From: UBA3210 sp963623095 | GTDB taxonomy: Bacteria; Bacillota_I; Bacilli_A; RFN20; CAG-449 | Length of the DNA stretch: 64,000 nt | Assembly: GCA_963623095.1 (NCBI GenBank) | Contig: CAVFKD010000002.1 | Location: 19,127-83,126, forward strand | Reading direction: 5' to 3' | Shown here: positions 17,985 through 26,293 of the stretch, piece by piece | Layout of the letters: each line of letters begins with the position of its first letter | Position numbering within the stretch: position 1 is the stretch's first letter | Position numbers and translations under genes: made by a program | The notes under the pieces: generated by a model | The model's database searches: none | Told to the model about the DNA's origin: nothing | The model's input: the letters and a program-made list of their open reading frames with translations, nothing else

Positions 17985-18269
17985 CTACTTAGCTGCTCTA
18001 TCTTCAGCGTTGTTACCGCTATGTCCTTTGAATGTTCTAGTTGGAGCAAATTCACCTAATTTGTGTCCGACCATATCTTCTGTAACATAGACAGTGATAA
18101 ATTCATGACCATTATATACTGCGAAAGAATGTTCAATGAATGCTGGGAAAATTGTTGATCTTCTTGACCATGTTTTAATTAATTCTTTTTTGTGAGCCGC
18201 ATTTAATGCTTCGACTTTCTTCATTAAGTGTTCGTCGCAGAATGGACCCTTCTTTAAACTACGTGCCAT
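17985..18269 (-). CDS. rpsS: 30S ribosomal protein S19
   Basis: 94 residues. MARSLKKGPFCDEHLMKKVE, TWSRRSTIFPAFIEHSFAVY and GHKLGEFAPTRTFKGHSGNN are conserved. S19 sits in the 30S head with S13 and contacts bridge B1a. Confidence 0.98.
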   Translation of the reverse strand: MARSLKKGPFCDEHLMKKVEALNAAHKKELIKTWSRRSTIFPAFIEHSFAVYNGHEFITVYVTEDMVGHKLGEFAPTRTFKGHSGNNAEDRAAK

Positions 18270-18287
18270 AATTCATTTACTCCTTTC

Positions 18288-19130
18288 CTATAATGCTTTA
18301 CCGCCATTAGCTCTTCTTACAATTAATTTGCTTGAAGCTTTTTTGGACTTTCTTGTCTTAACGCCCATTGCACGTTTACCCCAAGGTGTTCTTGGTGCAT
18401 CACGACCGACTGGACATTTACCTTCACCACCACCGTGTGGGTGATCGTTAGGGTTCATAACAGAACCTCTGACTGTTGGTCTTACGCCATACCATCTATT
18501 TTTACCAGCTTTACCAAAGTTGATTAAGTTCCAATCTTCATTACCGACGATACCGATTGTAGCGCGGCAAGCAGATAATACTTTTCTAACTTCACCTGAA
18601 GCTAAACGTAATGTTGTATATTTACCTTCATTACCTAAAACTTGAGCAGATGTACCAGCAGCTCTACACATTTGGCCACCTTTTAATGGTTGAAGTTCAA
18701 CGTTGTGTACGAATGTACCTTCTGGGATACTTGCAAGAGGCATTGCATTACCTACTTTAATATCACATGCTTCGCCAGATTCAATTTTGTCTCCGACTTT
18801 TAAGCCTTGAGGTGCTAAGATATATCTCTTTTCACCATCAGCATAATTGATTAAGCAAATGTTTGCGTTTCTATTTGGATCATATTCGACTGTTGCGACT
18901 GTACCTACGATTCCATCTTTATTTCTCTTGAAATCAATAACACGGTATTTTCTTTTGTTACCACCGCCGATGTGACGGCATGTGATAGCACCAGTGTTAT
19001 TACGTCCACCAGTTTTCTTAATAGAAACTAATAAACTTTTTTCAGGAGTAGCTGTTGTAATTTCGCTAAATGTTGATTGAGTCATAGCACGACGGCTTGG
19101 AGTCGTTGGTTTATAACTTTTAATTGGCAT
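18288..19130 (-). CDS. rplB: 50S ribosomal protein L2
   Basis: 280-residue protein next to the peptidyl transferase centre. The C-terminal active-site loop is intact (MNPNDHPHGGGEGKCPVGRD, then PWGKRAMGVKTRK), including the conserved His essential for activity in other bacteria. N-terminal OB and central SH3-like domains are recognisable (GRNNTGAITCRHIGGGNKRK). Length is normal. Confidence 0.98.
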   Translation of the reverse strand: MPIKSYKPTTPSRRAMTQSTFSEITTATPEKSLLVSIKKTGGRNNTGAITCRHIGGGNKRKYRVIDFKRNKDGIVGTVATVEYDPNRNANICLINYADGEKRYILAPQGLKVGDKIESGEACDIKVGNAMPLASIPEGTFVHNVELQPLKGGQMCRAAGTSAQVLGNEGKYTTLRLASGEVRKVLSACRATIGIVGNEDWNLINFGKAGKNRWYGVRPTVRGSVMNPNDHPHGGGEGKCPVGRDAPRTPWGKRAMGVKTRKSKKASSKLIVRRANGGKAL

Positions 19131-19163
19131 ACTATTTATTTTCTCCTATATTCGGCCTTAGCC

Positions 19164-19499
19164 TTATTCATTAACTACATTAATTTTGTCAGCATCGTTA
19201 ACTTTAACGATTGCTTTCTTATAGCCGCCTACTTTACCTTCGTAACGGCCAACTCTCTTTGCCTTAGGGAGTACATTGACAATCTTTACATCATCAACTT
19301 TAACATTGAAGATTTCTTGGACTGCAATTTTGATTTGTGCTTTGTTAGCATTTTTAGCAACTTTAAGAGTGATTTTGTTTTCTTCTTGTTGTTGCTTCAT
19401 TGTTTTTTCAGTAACAATTGGAGCTAAGATAATATCAAAGCTGTTGATTTGTGGAGCTGCGAATTTTCTTTCAGCAACTGCTTCTTTTTTCTTTGCCAT
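19164..19499 (-). CDS. rplW: 50S ribosomal protein L23
   Basis: 111 residues, with an extra N-terminal 25 or so residues before the usual DIILAPIVTEKTM. L23 is the docking site for trigger factor and SRP at the tunnel exit. Its ATG overlaps the rplD stop by one base (TAATG at 19497-19501), a coupling arrangement. Confidence 0.97.
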   Translation of the reverse strand: MAKKKEAVAERKFAAPQINSFDIILAPIVTEKTMKQQQEENKITLKVAKNANKAQIKIAVQEIFNVKVDDVKIVNVLPKAKRVGRYEGKVGGYKKAIVKVNDADKINVVNE

Positions 19500-20137
19500 T
19501 ATTTAAGTCCTCCTTCTACTGATTCGATTGCATCTTTTGTGAAGATTACGCTGTTTGTATTTAAGATGTCATAAACACTTAAATTGTTTGCTTTAACAAT
19601 AACTACACCTGGAATATTTCTTACAGAAGCAATTAAGTTATTGTTGTCATCATTAATAACAATTAATGATTTTGCTTTTGCATTAACACTTGCTAATACC
19701 TTTGCGCCTTCTTTTGTAGATGGTGCTTCGAAGTTGAATGAATCAACAACGATGATATCTTTTGAAGCAGCTTTAATTGATAATGCTGACTTTAATGCTA
19801 AAGCGTGTTCTTTCTTGTTTTGAGCAAGTTTGAAGTTTTGGTTACCTCTTGGTCCAAATACGATACCACCTTTTCTCCAAATTGGTGAACGTGATGATCC
19901 AGCTCTTGCTCTACCTGTACCTTTTTGTCTCCATGGTTTCTTACCGCCACCAGAAACTTCAGAACGGTTTAATGTTTTAGCAGTAGCTTGTCTCATATTT
20001 GCTTGATAAACTTGTACTGCATTGAACATAGCTTGGTTGTTTGCGTCAATTCCGAAGACGTCTACGCTAACTTTAACATTGCCTTTGTCTTCACCTAATT
20101 GGTTAACAACTTTTAATGTAATGTTTTTTGTTGCCAT
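19499..20137 (-). CDS. rplD: 50S ribosomal protein L4
   Basis: 212 residues. The extended loop that lines the exit tunnel is GGGKKPWRQKGTGRARAGSS, followed by SPIWRKGGIVFGPRG. In enterobacteria L4 also represses the S10 operon through its leader; the long leader upstream of rpsJ here makes a comparable control worth considering, but the sequence alone does not show it. Confidence 0.98.
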   Translation of the reverse strand: MATKNITLKVVNQLGEDKGNVKVSVDVFGIDANNQAMFNAVQVYQANMRQATAKTLNRSEVSGGGKKPWRQKGTGRARAGSSRSPIWRKGGIVFGPRGNQNFKLAQNKKEHALALKSALSIKAASKDIIVVDSFNFEAPSTKEGAKVLASVNAKAKSLIVINDDNNNLIASVRNIPGVVIVKANNLSVYDILNTNSVIFTKDAIESVEGGLK

Positions 20138-20139
20138 AC

Positions 20140-20853
20140 TTATTTATCCTCTCCGCTTTCATTAACTACTTCAGCAACTGCTGGTGTGTAATTAACTAAT
20201 GGCTTAACTACTGGTTTTGTTCTTTGAACTTTAACTGCTGTTTTGATTGTTACCATTGATTTCTTAGGACCTGGGATTGCTCCTTTTACTAAGATTGCAT
20301 TGTTAACTGTATCAACTGCAACGATTGTTAAATTTGAAATTGTTGCTTGTTTGTTGCCTGCATGTCCTGGCATTTTCTTGCCTTTCATAACGCCACGGTT
20401 ATAACGACCGTTTGTTGCGAAAGAACCTGAACCTCTGTGGTATCCTGAACCATGACCTTTAGGACCGATTGTGAAGTGCCATCTCTTGATTGCACCGCTG
20501 AAGCCTTTACCTTTTGAAGTTCCAGTTACATCAACTACATCTCCTGCATTGAAGATGTCACATTTGATTTCTGAACCAACTGTATAAGACATCATTTCGT
20601 CGCCTTTTAATTCAGCAATTTCATATTTTGGTGAAACACCTGCTTTTTTGAAAATACCTAATTCTGCTTTGTTGCAACGATTTTCTTTTTTATCTTCGTA
20701 TCCGACTTGGATTGCATCGTAGTCGTCTGTTTCAGTTGTCTTAACTTGTAATACAACGTTTGGTAATACTTCAACTACTGTGACAGGGTACATTGTGCCA
20801 TCTTCAGCGAATACTTGAGTCATACCCATTTTTCTACCTAAAATTGATTTCAT
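20140..20853 (-). CDS. rplC: 50S ribosomal protein L3
   Basis: 237 residues. It opens MKSILGRKMGMTQVFAEDGT, and the loop toward the peptidyl transferase centre has GHGSGYHRGSGSF and MKGKKMPGHAGNKQATISNL. A C-terminal tail of about 25 residues (ending VNESGEDK) exceeds the Bacillus protein (209 residues). Confidence 0.97.
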   Translation of the reverse strand: MKSILGRKMGMTQVFAEDGTMYPVTVVEVLPNVVLQVKTTETDDYDAIQVGYEDKKENRCNKAELGIFKKAGVSPKYEIAELKGDEMMSYTVGSEIKCDIFNAGDVVDVTGTSKGKGFSGAIKRWHFTIGPKGHGSGYHRGSGSFATNGRYNRGVMKGKKMPGHAGNKQATISNLTIVAVDTVNNAILVKGAIPGPKKSMVTIKTAVKVQRTKPVVKPLVNYTPAVAEVVNESGEDK

Positions 20854-20873
20854 ATTGGTCTCCTGTCTCCTTT

Positions 20874-21182
20874 CTACTTGAGTTCGATGTCAACACCTGC
20901 TGGAAGATCCATGTGTGTTAATGCATCGATTGTTTGTTTTGTTGGATTAACGATATCGATAATTCTTTTGTGAGTTCTGATTTCGAATTGTTCGCGAGCA
21001 TCTTTGTATTTGTGAACTGCACGTAAGATTGTATAAACTTGTTTCTCTGTTGGTAGAGGAATAGGTCCTACAACTGTTGCTCCTGTTGATTTCGCTGCTG
21101 TGATGATCTTGTCGACTGAGACGTCTAAGACTTTGTGATCATAAGCTTGTAAGCGAATTCTGATTTTTTTGCTTTTTGCCAT
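20874..21182 (-). CDS. rpsJ: 30S ribosomal protein S10
   Basis: 102 residues, first gene of the S10-spc-alpha cluster. KIRIRLQAYDHKVLDVSVDK, VVGPIPLPTEKQVYTILRAV and DPVxMPAGVDIELK-like C-terminus (HMDLPAGVDIELK) are diagnostic. S10 is a head protein and, as NusE, part of antitermination complexes. A ribosome binding site (AGAAGGAGAT) precedes the start, below a leader of about 140 bases. Confidence 0.98.
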   Translation of the reverse strand: MAKSKKIRIRLQAYDHKVLDVSVDKIITAAKSTGATVVGPIPLPTEKQVYTILRAVHKYKDAREQFEIRTHKRIIDIVNPTKQTIDALTHMDLPAGVDIELK

Positions 21183-21332
21183 TTTTAATCTCCTTCTTGT
21201 CTAGATCGTTGTTAGACTTCCGCTTCATGTGAGTTACCTGAATTTCGAAGTTTCGTTGCGGCTGACAACGGCTGTCGGCGTTCAGCAATCTCCCACTTCA
21301 ACGCGGTTAATCTTTTAAAGACTAGCCCCTAA
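21183..21332 (-). promoter_or_regulatory. Structured 5' leader of the S10 ribosomal cluster
   Basis: About 140 untranslated bases lie between the predicted transcription start (near 21326) and rpsJ. The stretch is clearly richer in G+C than the surrounding gaps and has self-complementary parts, for example GACA ACGGC TGTC around 21262-21278. Such leaders in other bacteria bind a ribosomal protein (L4 in E. coli). I cannot assign this one to a known leader family from memory, and no intrinsic terminator is seen inside it. Confidence 0.5.
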
Positions 21333-21361
21333 ATAATACTAGAAGCCAATATAGATGTCAA
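21333..21361 (-). promoter_or_regulatory. Promoter of the S10-spc-alpha cluster
   Basis: On the minus strand a consensus TTGACA (21356-21361) and TATTAT (21333-21338) are exactly 17 bases apart. It is the only strong promoter seen before this 14-kb cluster. The bases upstream (21362-21450) are a nearly pure A/T tract, which could act as an UP element. Confidence 0.85.
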
Positions 21362-21494
21362 CTATTTTTTTCAAATATTTTATGCATTTAATAATTAAAT
21401 ATTTTTTTCAATACATAATATATTATATATATTATATATATCGTTATTTTTTTATCATATAATTGACAACATTTATAGGCGTTTCATAAATTTG

Positions 21495-21550
21495 TTGAAA
21501 GAAAAAATAGCCTACAATGAGTGTGATTTTCACTCATTTTTGGCTATTTT
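21495..21550 (-). terminator. Intrinsic terminator of the queuosine operon
   Basis: A two-part stem (AAATAGCC ... GGCTATTT enclosing AATGAGTG/CACTCATT) spans about 21502-21549 and is followed by TTTTTTCTTTC on the minus strand. It begins at the stop of the last gene of the tgt operon. Confidence 0.85.
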
Positions 21551-21551
21551 A

Positions 21552-22211
21552 TTAGTCTTTTATACCGAATAATATGGTTTCGTAGATGTCTTTTGTGGTC
21601 TCTTTACCTAATTTTTTGACAAATAAATCAGTAGAAACACCTCCAAAAGTTAATAAATCATGAACATAATTCTCATTTTTTTGATGTTTTTGTTCTACAT
21701 TTACGTCTTTAGAAGATAAATATTCATTAATTACTAAATTAAAATATCTATTAGTTTGTTCTTCTAATAATGCTAAGTCAGATTTACTATGTGCTAGTTT
21801 TCTTACGCTGCTTGGTAATAAATACTTATCCATTTCACTTTCTTTTGGTTGATAGTTTTCAATATCTTTAATAGGAAAACTAGAAGTAATATAAGAAGAA
21901 TAATCTTTTTTCTCTTCTACAAATGTATCATATATTTCATATAGATAATATTTCTTACCCATCATATGCATCATGTCATAAGAAAATAAAGGTATATCTT
22001 TAGAAGAAGATGTTAATACAACTGTGTTGAGTTTAATTAAACCCATCATCCCTTTACCTTCTAATATAGATAAAGAAGTATTTTCATCTAATTTGAATTT
22101 TCTAAAATGTACCTTAATAGGTCCTACTTTGTAAGAAGCTTTAGATTTTAAATCAATCTCTTCTAATTTAGTTTTAGAAGAAAATAGTTCTAATATTTTA
22201 TTTATTTCCAT
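21552..22211 (-). CDS. Unknown protein in queuosine operon; possible bilin-reductase-like fold
   Basis: 219 residues, not confidently recognised. There is no signal peptide, membrane helix or P-loop. It overlaps the queH stop by 14 bases and shares the tgt-queA-queH transcript. The central SKDIPLFSYDMMHMMGKKYY and the C-terminal pattern of a Gly-rich turn, then FVKKLGKETTKDIYETILFG, recall the layout of ferredoxin-dependent bilin reductases (P-x-F-x-x-D, then F-G-x-E-W-x-x-x-Y-x-x-x-L-F). This resemblance is from memory and weak. It could equally be an unrelated lineage-specific protein. Confidence 0.75.
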   Translation of the reverse strand: MEINKILELFSSKTKLEEIDLKSKASYKVGPIKVHFRKFKLDENTSLSILEGKGMMGLIKLNTVVLTSSSKDIPLFSYDMMHMMGKKYYLYEIYDTFVEEKKDYSSYITSSFPIKDIENYQPKESEMDKYLLPSSVRKLAHSKSDLALLEEQTNRYFNLVINEYLSSKDVNVEQKHQKNENYVHDLLTFGGVSTDLFVKKLGKETTKDIYETILFGIKD

Positions 22212-22872
22212 CTTGCTCTTCCTTCTCTTTCAATCTTTTTAAATATCTTGCATAAGAATAAATACAACCGCAGTATTGTTGGGCATATAAATCATATTCT
22301 TTTCTAAGTTCACTAGCTCTTAATTGTCCATTGTTCTTTTTAAAATCAGAATAGAAATATTTAGTCTTATATTTGCTAGATAAATCTTTTCCTATTTGAT
22401 TCATTACCTGTGAGTTTTTTTGTCTTGAAATAGTCATGACTGTAGTAAAGTAATCAAAATTATGTGCATTCGCATAAGCATATGCTTCATCCATTCTTAC
22501 TCTATAACATCTTTTACATCTATCAAGTCCTTCATCTTGATCACCATATTCATCAAGAATCTTGTTATAGGATTTATTATCATAAGGGAATTCAACAAGT
22601 TCAATATCAAAATTATATTTCTCTTTTGATATCTTTATAACCTTTTTTAATTCACCAAGTCTTCTTACATATTCCTCTTCAGGATAAATATTTGAGTTGG
22701 TATAGATAATAGTCGCTTTAGAAAAATACTTACTTAAAAATTCTAAAGGGAAGCAAGCACAAGGTCCGCAACAAGCATGAAGAGCAATAGAAGGTTTATT
22801 ATCACCAAAAGATTTAATCTCTTCTAATGATATATTGTAATAATTAATATAATTAGTCTTATCGATTACCAT
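22198..22872 (-). CDS. queH: Epoxyqueuosine reductase QueH
   Basis: Reduces epoxyqueuosine to queuosine in tRNA, the last step of the pathway, and is the alternative to QueG. The Cys motifs of the QueH (DUF208) family are all present: HACCGPCACFP near the N-terminus, LDRCKRCYRVRMDEA in the middle and YCGCIYS near the C-terminus; these bind a [4Fe-4S] cluster and a second metal. I take the ATG at 22872 (MVIDKTNY). In-frame alternatives are ATG at 22887 and TTG at 22893. All overlap the end of queA, so translation is probably coupled. Confidence 0.93.
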   Translation of the reverse strand: MVIDKTNYINYYNISLEEIKSFGDNKPSIALHACCGPCACFPLEFLSKYFSKATIIYTNSNIYPEEEYVRRLGELKKVIKISKEKYNFDIELVEFPYDNKSYNKILDEYGDQDEGLDRCKRCYRVRMDEAYAYANAHNFDYFTTVMTISRQKNSQVMNQIGKDLSSKYKTKYFYSDFKKNNGQLRASELRKEYDLYAQQYCGCIYSYARYLKRLKEKEEQDGNK

Positions 22873-23911
22873 AAATAAACATTGCATCTCCAAAGCTAAA
22901 GAAACGATATTTTTCTTTTACAGCTTCATTATATGCTTTTAAAATAAATTCTCTACCTGCAAGTGCACTTACTAACATAATTAAAGTAGATTTAGGTAAA
23001 TGGAAATTAGTAATTAAAGCATCAATTCCTTTAAATGTATAACCAGGGTAAATAAAGATTGATGTTTCTCCATGGCACTTTTTAAATTCGCCATACTTTT
23101 GAATAACTGTTTCTACAGTTCTAGTGGAAGTAGTACCAATTGCGATAATTCTTCTTCCTTCTTTTTTTGCTTTATTTAAAACATCCGCGGTTTCTTGACT
23201 CATTTCATATACTTCTGAATGCATATGATGATCTAAAATATTATTAACTTTAACAGGTCTAAATGTACCAAGACCTACGTGTAAAGTAACATCAACTACT
23301 TCAACACCTTTTGCTTTTAATTTTTCAAATAATTCTTCAGTAAAATGGAATCCTGCCGTAGGAGCTGCTGCGCTACCTTCTATTTTTGCATAGACTGTTT
23401 GATAACGTGAATTATCCGCGCATTGAGCTTTAATATATGGAGGTAAAGGCATTTTACCTAATACATCTAATATTTCAAATAAGATACCGTTATAGATTAA
23501 TTTAAATCTTCTAATTCCTTCATCAAGGACTTCTTTACATTGTGCTTTTAATTCACCATTACCAAAAGAAATAATAGTACCTACTTTAATAACATGAGCA
23601 TTACCGCATAAGCATTCCCATGTATCTTCACCTAAATCTTTTAAAAGTAAAACTTCTACATGAGCGTTTGTTTCTTCTTTAGTTCCAAATAATCTTGCAG
23701 GAATAACCTTAGAATTATTTCTAACTAAAACATCACCTTCATGAAGATAAGAAACAATATCATAGAAATGATGATGTTCAATAGTTTGTTCATCTTTATT
23801 TAAAACCATTAATCTAGATTCATCTCTTACTTTTGCAGGGCTTTGAGCGATTAATTCTTCTGGTAAATAATAATCGTAGTTTTCAATATTCATTAAATCT
23901 ATTTCTGCCAT
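22859..23911 (-). CDS. queA: S-adenosylmethionine:tRNA ribosyltransferase-isomerase
   Basis: 350 residues from 23911. Transfers the ribosyl part of SAM to preQ1 in tRNA to make epoxyqueuosine. Signature segments are YDYYLPEELIAQSPAKVRDE at the start, GSAAAPTAGFHFTEELFEKL, and HVGLGTFRPVKVN. I chose the Met at 23911 over 23935 because AGAGG lies 9 bases before it and family members begin here. It starts 1 base after the tgt stop and its end overlaps queH. Confidence 0.96.
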   Translation of the reverse strand: MAEIDLMNIENYDYYLPEELIAQSPAKVRDESRLMVLNKDEQTIEHHHFYDIVSYLHEGDVLVRNNSKVIPARLFGTKEETNAHVEVLLLKDLGEDTWECLCGNAHVIKVGTIISFGNGELKAQCKEVLDEGIRRFKLIYNGILFEILDVLGKMPLPPYIKAQCADNSRYQTVYAKIEGSAAAPTAGFHFTEELFEKLKAKGVEVVDVTLHVGLGTFRPVKVNNILDHHMHSEVYEMSQETADVLNKAKKEGRRIIAIGTTSTRTVETVIQKYGEFKKCHGETSIFIYPGYTFKGIDALITNFHLPKSTLIMLVSALAGREFILKAYNEAVKEKYRFFSFGDAMFIYGNR

Positions 23912-23912
23912 A

Positions 23913-25043
23913 TTAAAATCCTCTTTCATCACCAAATTTATCTAAGAATTCTTTTTTGAATTCACTAAATCTATCTTCTTTAATTGCGATTCTTGCTTCT
24001 TCCATCATATGGATTAAGAATCTAACATTGTGGAGAGATAATAAACGTTTACCAAATGATTCATCGCAAACATATAAATGTCTTAAATATGCCTTTGTAT
24101 AATTCTTGCAACAATAGCAATCACATTCTTTATCTAATGGAGTAAAGTCTTCTTTATATTTGCTATCTCTAATATTTACTCTACCAGTAGAAGTCATTAA
24201 AGCTCCATGACGAGCGATTCTTGTAGGTAAAACACAATCGAACATATCGACGCCTTTTTCAATGCCATCAAGAATTTCATCAACTGATCCTACACCCATT
24301 AAATATCTAGGTTTATCATCTGGTAAGTATTTAACTGCATAAGATACCATTTTATACATAACATCTTTAGGCTCACCAATGGAAGTACCTCCGATTGAAT
24401 AACCATCAAAATCCATTTTAACTAATTCTTCTGCACAGAATTTTCTTAAATCTTCAAATTCTCCACCTTGAACAATACCAAATAAAGCTTGGTCTTCTCT
24501 AGTATGTGCTAGTTGTCCTCTTTTTGCCCAACGCAAAGTTCTTTCTACAGACTTTTTCATATAATCATGAGTGACAGGATATGGACAGCATTCATCAAAG
24601 CTCATTGCAATATCCGCGCCTAGTTTTTGTTCTATTTCAATCGATCTTTCAGGAGACATAAAAAGTTTTGCGCCATTAAGATGGTTTTTAAAAGTAACTC
24701 CTTCTTCAGTTATTTGTCTATTGTCAGATAAAGAGAAAACTTGGAATCCACCTGAATCAGTAAGCATTGGTCCGTCGTAGTTCATAAATTTATGAAGTCC
24801 ACCTGCTTTAGCCACAATATCTTCACCTGGTCTTAAAGAAAGATGATAAGTGTTTGATAAAATAACTCCTGCGCCAAGAGATTTAACTTCTTCAGGAGAT
24901 AATGTTTTTACAGTCGCTAAAGTACCAACAGGCATAAACATTGGTAATTCGACATCACCATGATTAGTATGTAAAATACCATATCTTGCTTTTGAATTCT
25001 TATCTACATGTTGAATTTCTAATTTAAATCCTTTCGCTCCCAT
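23913..25043 (-). CDS. tgt: tRNA-guanine transglycosylase
   Basis: 376 residues. Exchanges guanine 34 for preQ1 in tRNAs for Asp, Asn, His and Tyr. The substrate pocket has MLTDSGGFQVFSLSDNRQIT, the nucleophile region is GVDMFDCVLPTRIARHGALM, and the zinc site is CDCYCCKNYTKAYLRHLYVC. First gene of the operon. No preQ1 synthesis genes (queCDEF) are nearby, so the base may be imported or made elsewhere. Confidence 0.97.
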   Translation of the reverse strand: MGAKGFKLEIQHVDKNSKARYGILHTNHGDVELPMFMPVGTLATVKTLSPEEVKSLGAGVILSNTYHLSLRPGEDIVAKAGGLHKFMNYDGPMLTDSGGFQVFSLSDNRQITEEGVTFKNHLNGAKLFMSPERSIEIEQKLGADIAMSFDECCPYPVTHDYMKKSVERTLRWAKRGQLAHTREDQALFGIVQGGEFEDLRKFCAEELVKMDFDGYSIGGTSIGEPKDVMYKMVSYAVKYLPDDKPRYLMGVGSVDEILDGIEKGVDMFDCVLPTRIARHGALMTSTGRVNIRDSKYKEDFTPLDKECDCYCCKNYTKAYLRHLYVCDESFGKRLLSLHNVRFLIHMMEEARIAIKEDRFSEFKKEFLDKFGDERGF

Positions 25044-25092
25044 ATTGACCTCCTAAAATTGCTTATTTATTATACTTTAGTAATTTTATTTT

Positions 25093-25506
25093 TTAAACAA
25101 TTATTCCTAATGTATGATCTATTTCATGCTGAATAATTTGAGAAGTAAAGCCTTCAAATGTTTTAATTCTCTTTTTAAAATCTTCATCCAGATATTCTAC
25201 TTTAATCTTATCATATCTTTTTGTTTCTATTTGTTTCGTTCTACAAAGGCATCCTTCTTTAGTAATATAAGGCAATCCAAATGTATTTATGATCTTGGGA
25301 TTAACCATAATAAAAGGCTTATTATCAATTAAAATGACTATGATATTCTTTAATTCACCAATCATATTCCCAGCCATACCAACGCAGCGAGATTTATTAG
25401 CCATTAATGTATCTTTTAAATCAATTATAATATTCTTATCTAAAATAGAAGCATCTTCACTTTTAATAGAAAGAAAGTTATCATCTTTAATAATATTTCT
25501 AATCAT
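25093..25506 (-). CDS. Peptide deformylase-like protein
   Basis: 137 residues from 25506 (MIRNIIKDD), where GGTGAT is 4-6 bases upstream; in-frame starts 2 and 3 codons earlier sit on that site. The three deformylase motifs are recognisable but altered: CVGMAGNMIG in place of G-x-G-x-A-A-x-Q (Gln replaced by Asn), EGCLC in place of EGCLS with the metal Cys kept, and QHEIDH for the HExxH helix. The fold and metal site look intact. The changed motif 1 leaves open whether it removes formyl from nascent Met. It lies between tgt and the lysine transporter with its own small unit. Confidence 0.82.
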   Translation of the reverse strand: MIRNIIKDDNFLSIKSEDASILDKNIIIDLKDTLMANKSRCVGMAGNMIGELKNIIVILIDNKPFIMVNPKIINTFGLPYITKEGCLCRTKQIETKRYDKIKVEYLDEDFKKRIKTFEGFTSQIIQHEIDHTLGIIV

Positions 25507-25529
25507 ATTCATCACCTATTTAATTATAT

Positions 25530-25551
25530 CAAAAAAGAGGCCTAAGCCTCT
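25530..25551 (-). terminator. Terminator of the lysine ABC transporter operon
   Basis: A 6-bp G/C-rich stem (AGAGGC/GCCTCT, 25536-25551) with loop CTAA is followed by TTTTTTG on the minus strand, 4 bases after the ATPase stop. Confidence 0.85.
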
Positions 25552-25554
25552 ATA

Positions 25555-26292
25555 TTAATTATTTAAGAAACGTTTTAAGAATTCTTTAGTTCTTTCACTC
25601 TTAGGGTTATTAAATACTTCATCAGAAGTACCCATTTCTTCAATAACACCTTTATCCATAAATACAACCTTAGTTGCGATTTCTTTTGCAAAAGCCATTT
25701 CATGGGTAACAATAACCATAGTGATATGTTCTTTCGCTAAAGATTTGATAACATCTAAAACTTCTCCAACCATTTCAGGGTCTAAAGCTGAAGTAGGTTC
25801 ATCAAATAAAATGACATCTGGATTCATACATAAACTACGAGCGATCGCGACACGTTGTTTTTGTCCACCAGAGATTTGATTTACGCGATAAGAAGCTCTA
25901 TCAAGCATTCCAACTCTTTCAAGATTTTTTAAAGCAATTTCTTTTGCTTCTTCTTTACTTCTATGAAGTACTTTTGTTTGAGCGAGAATACAATTATCTA
26001 AAACACTATAATTATTGAATAGATTAAATTGTTGGAAAACCATCGACATTCTTTCTCTTACTTTATTGATATTAACGTTTTTATTGTTATTAATCTTTTC
26101 ACCTTCAAAATAGATTTCGCCACTTGAAGGTACTTCAAGTAAATTTAAGCATCTAAGCAAAGTAGATTTACCACTTCCTGAACTACCGATAATACAAACA
26201 ATTTCACCTTTTTCAATAGATAAATCAATACCTTTTAATACTTCTAAAGAACCAAAATGTTTTTGTAAATTAACAATATCAATAACACCCAT
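25555..26292 (-). CDS. Polar amino-acid ABC transporter ATP-binding protein (predicted lysine)
   Basis: 245-residue ATPase of the GlnQ/HisP family. Walker A is GSSGSGKSTL, the signature is ISGGQKQRVAIAR, Walker B is VILFDEPTSALDPEMV and the H-loop TMVIVTHEM. No regulatory C-terminal domain, as usual for this family. Third gene after the binding protein and permease; the lysine riboswitch upstream of the operon suggests lysine or another basic amino acid as substrate. Confidence 0.94.
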   Translation of the reverse strand: MGVIDIVNLQKHFGSLEVLKGIDLSIEKGEIVCIIGSSGSGKSTLLRCLNLLEVPSSGEIYFEGEKINNNKNVNINKVRERMSMVFQQFNLFNNYSVLDNCILAQTKVLHRSKEEAKEIALKNLERVGMLDRASYRVNQISGGQKQRVAIARSLCMNPDVILFDEPTSALDPEMVGEVLDVIKSLAKEHITMVIVTHEMAFAKEIATKVVFMDKGVIEEMGTSDEVFNNPKSERTKEFLKRFLNN

Positions 26293-26293
26293 A

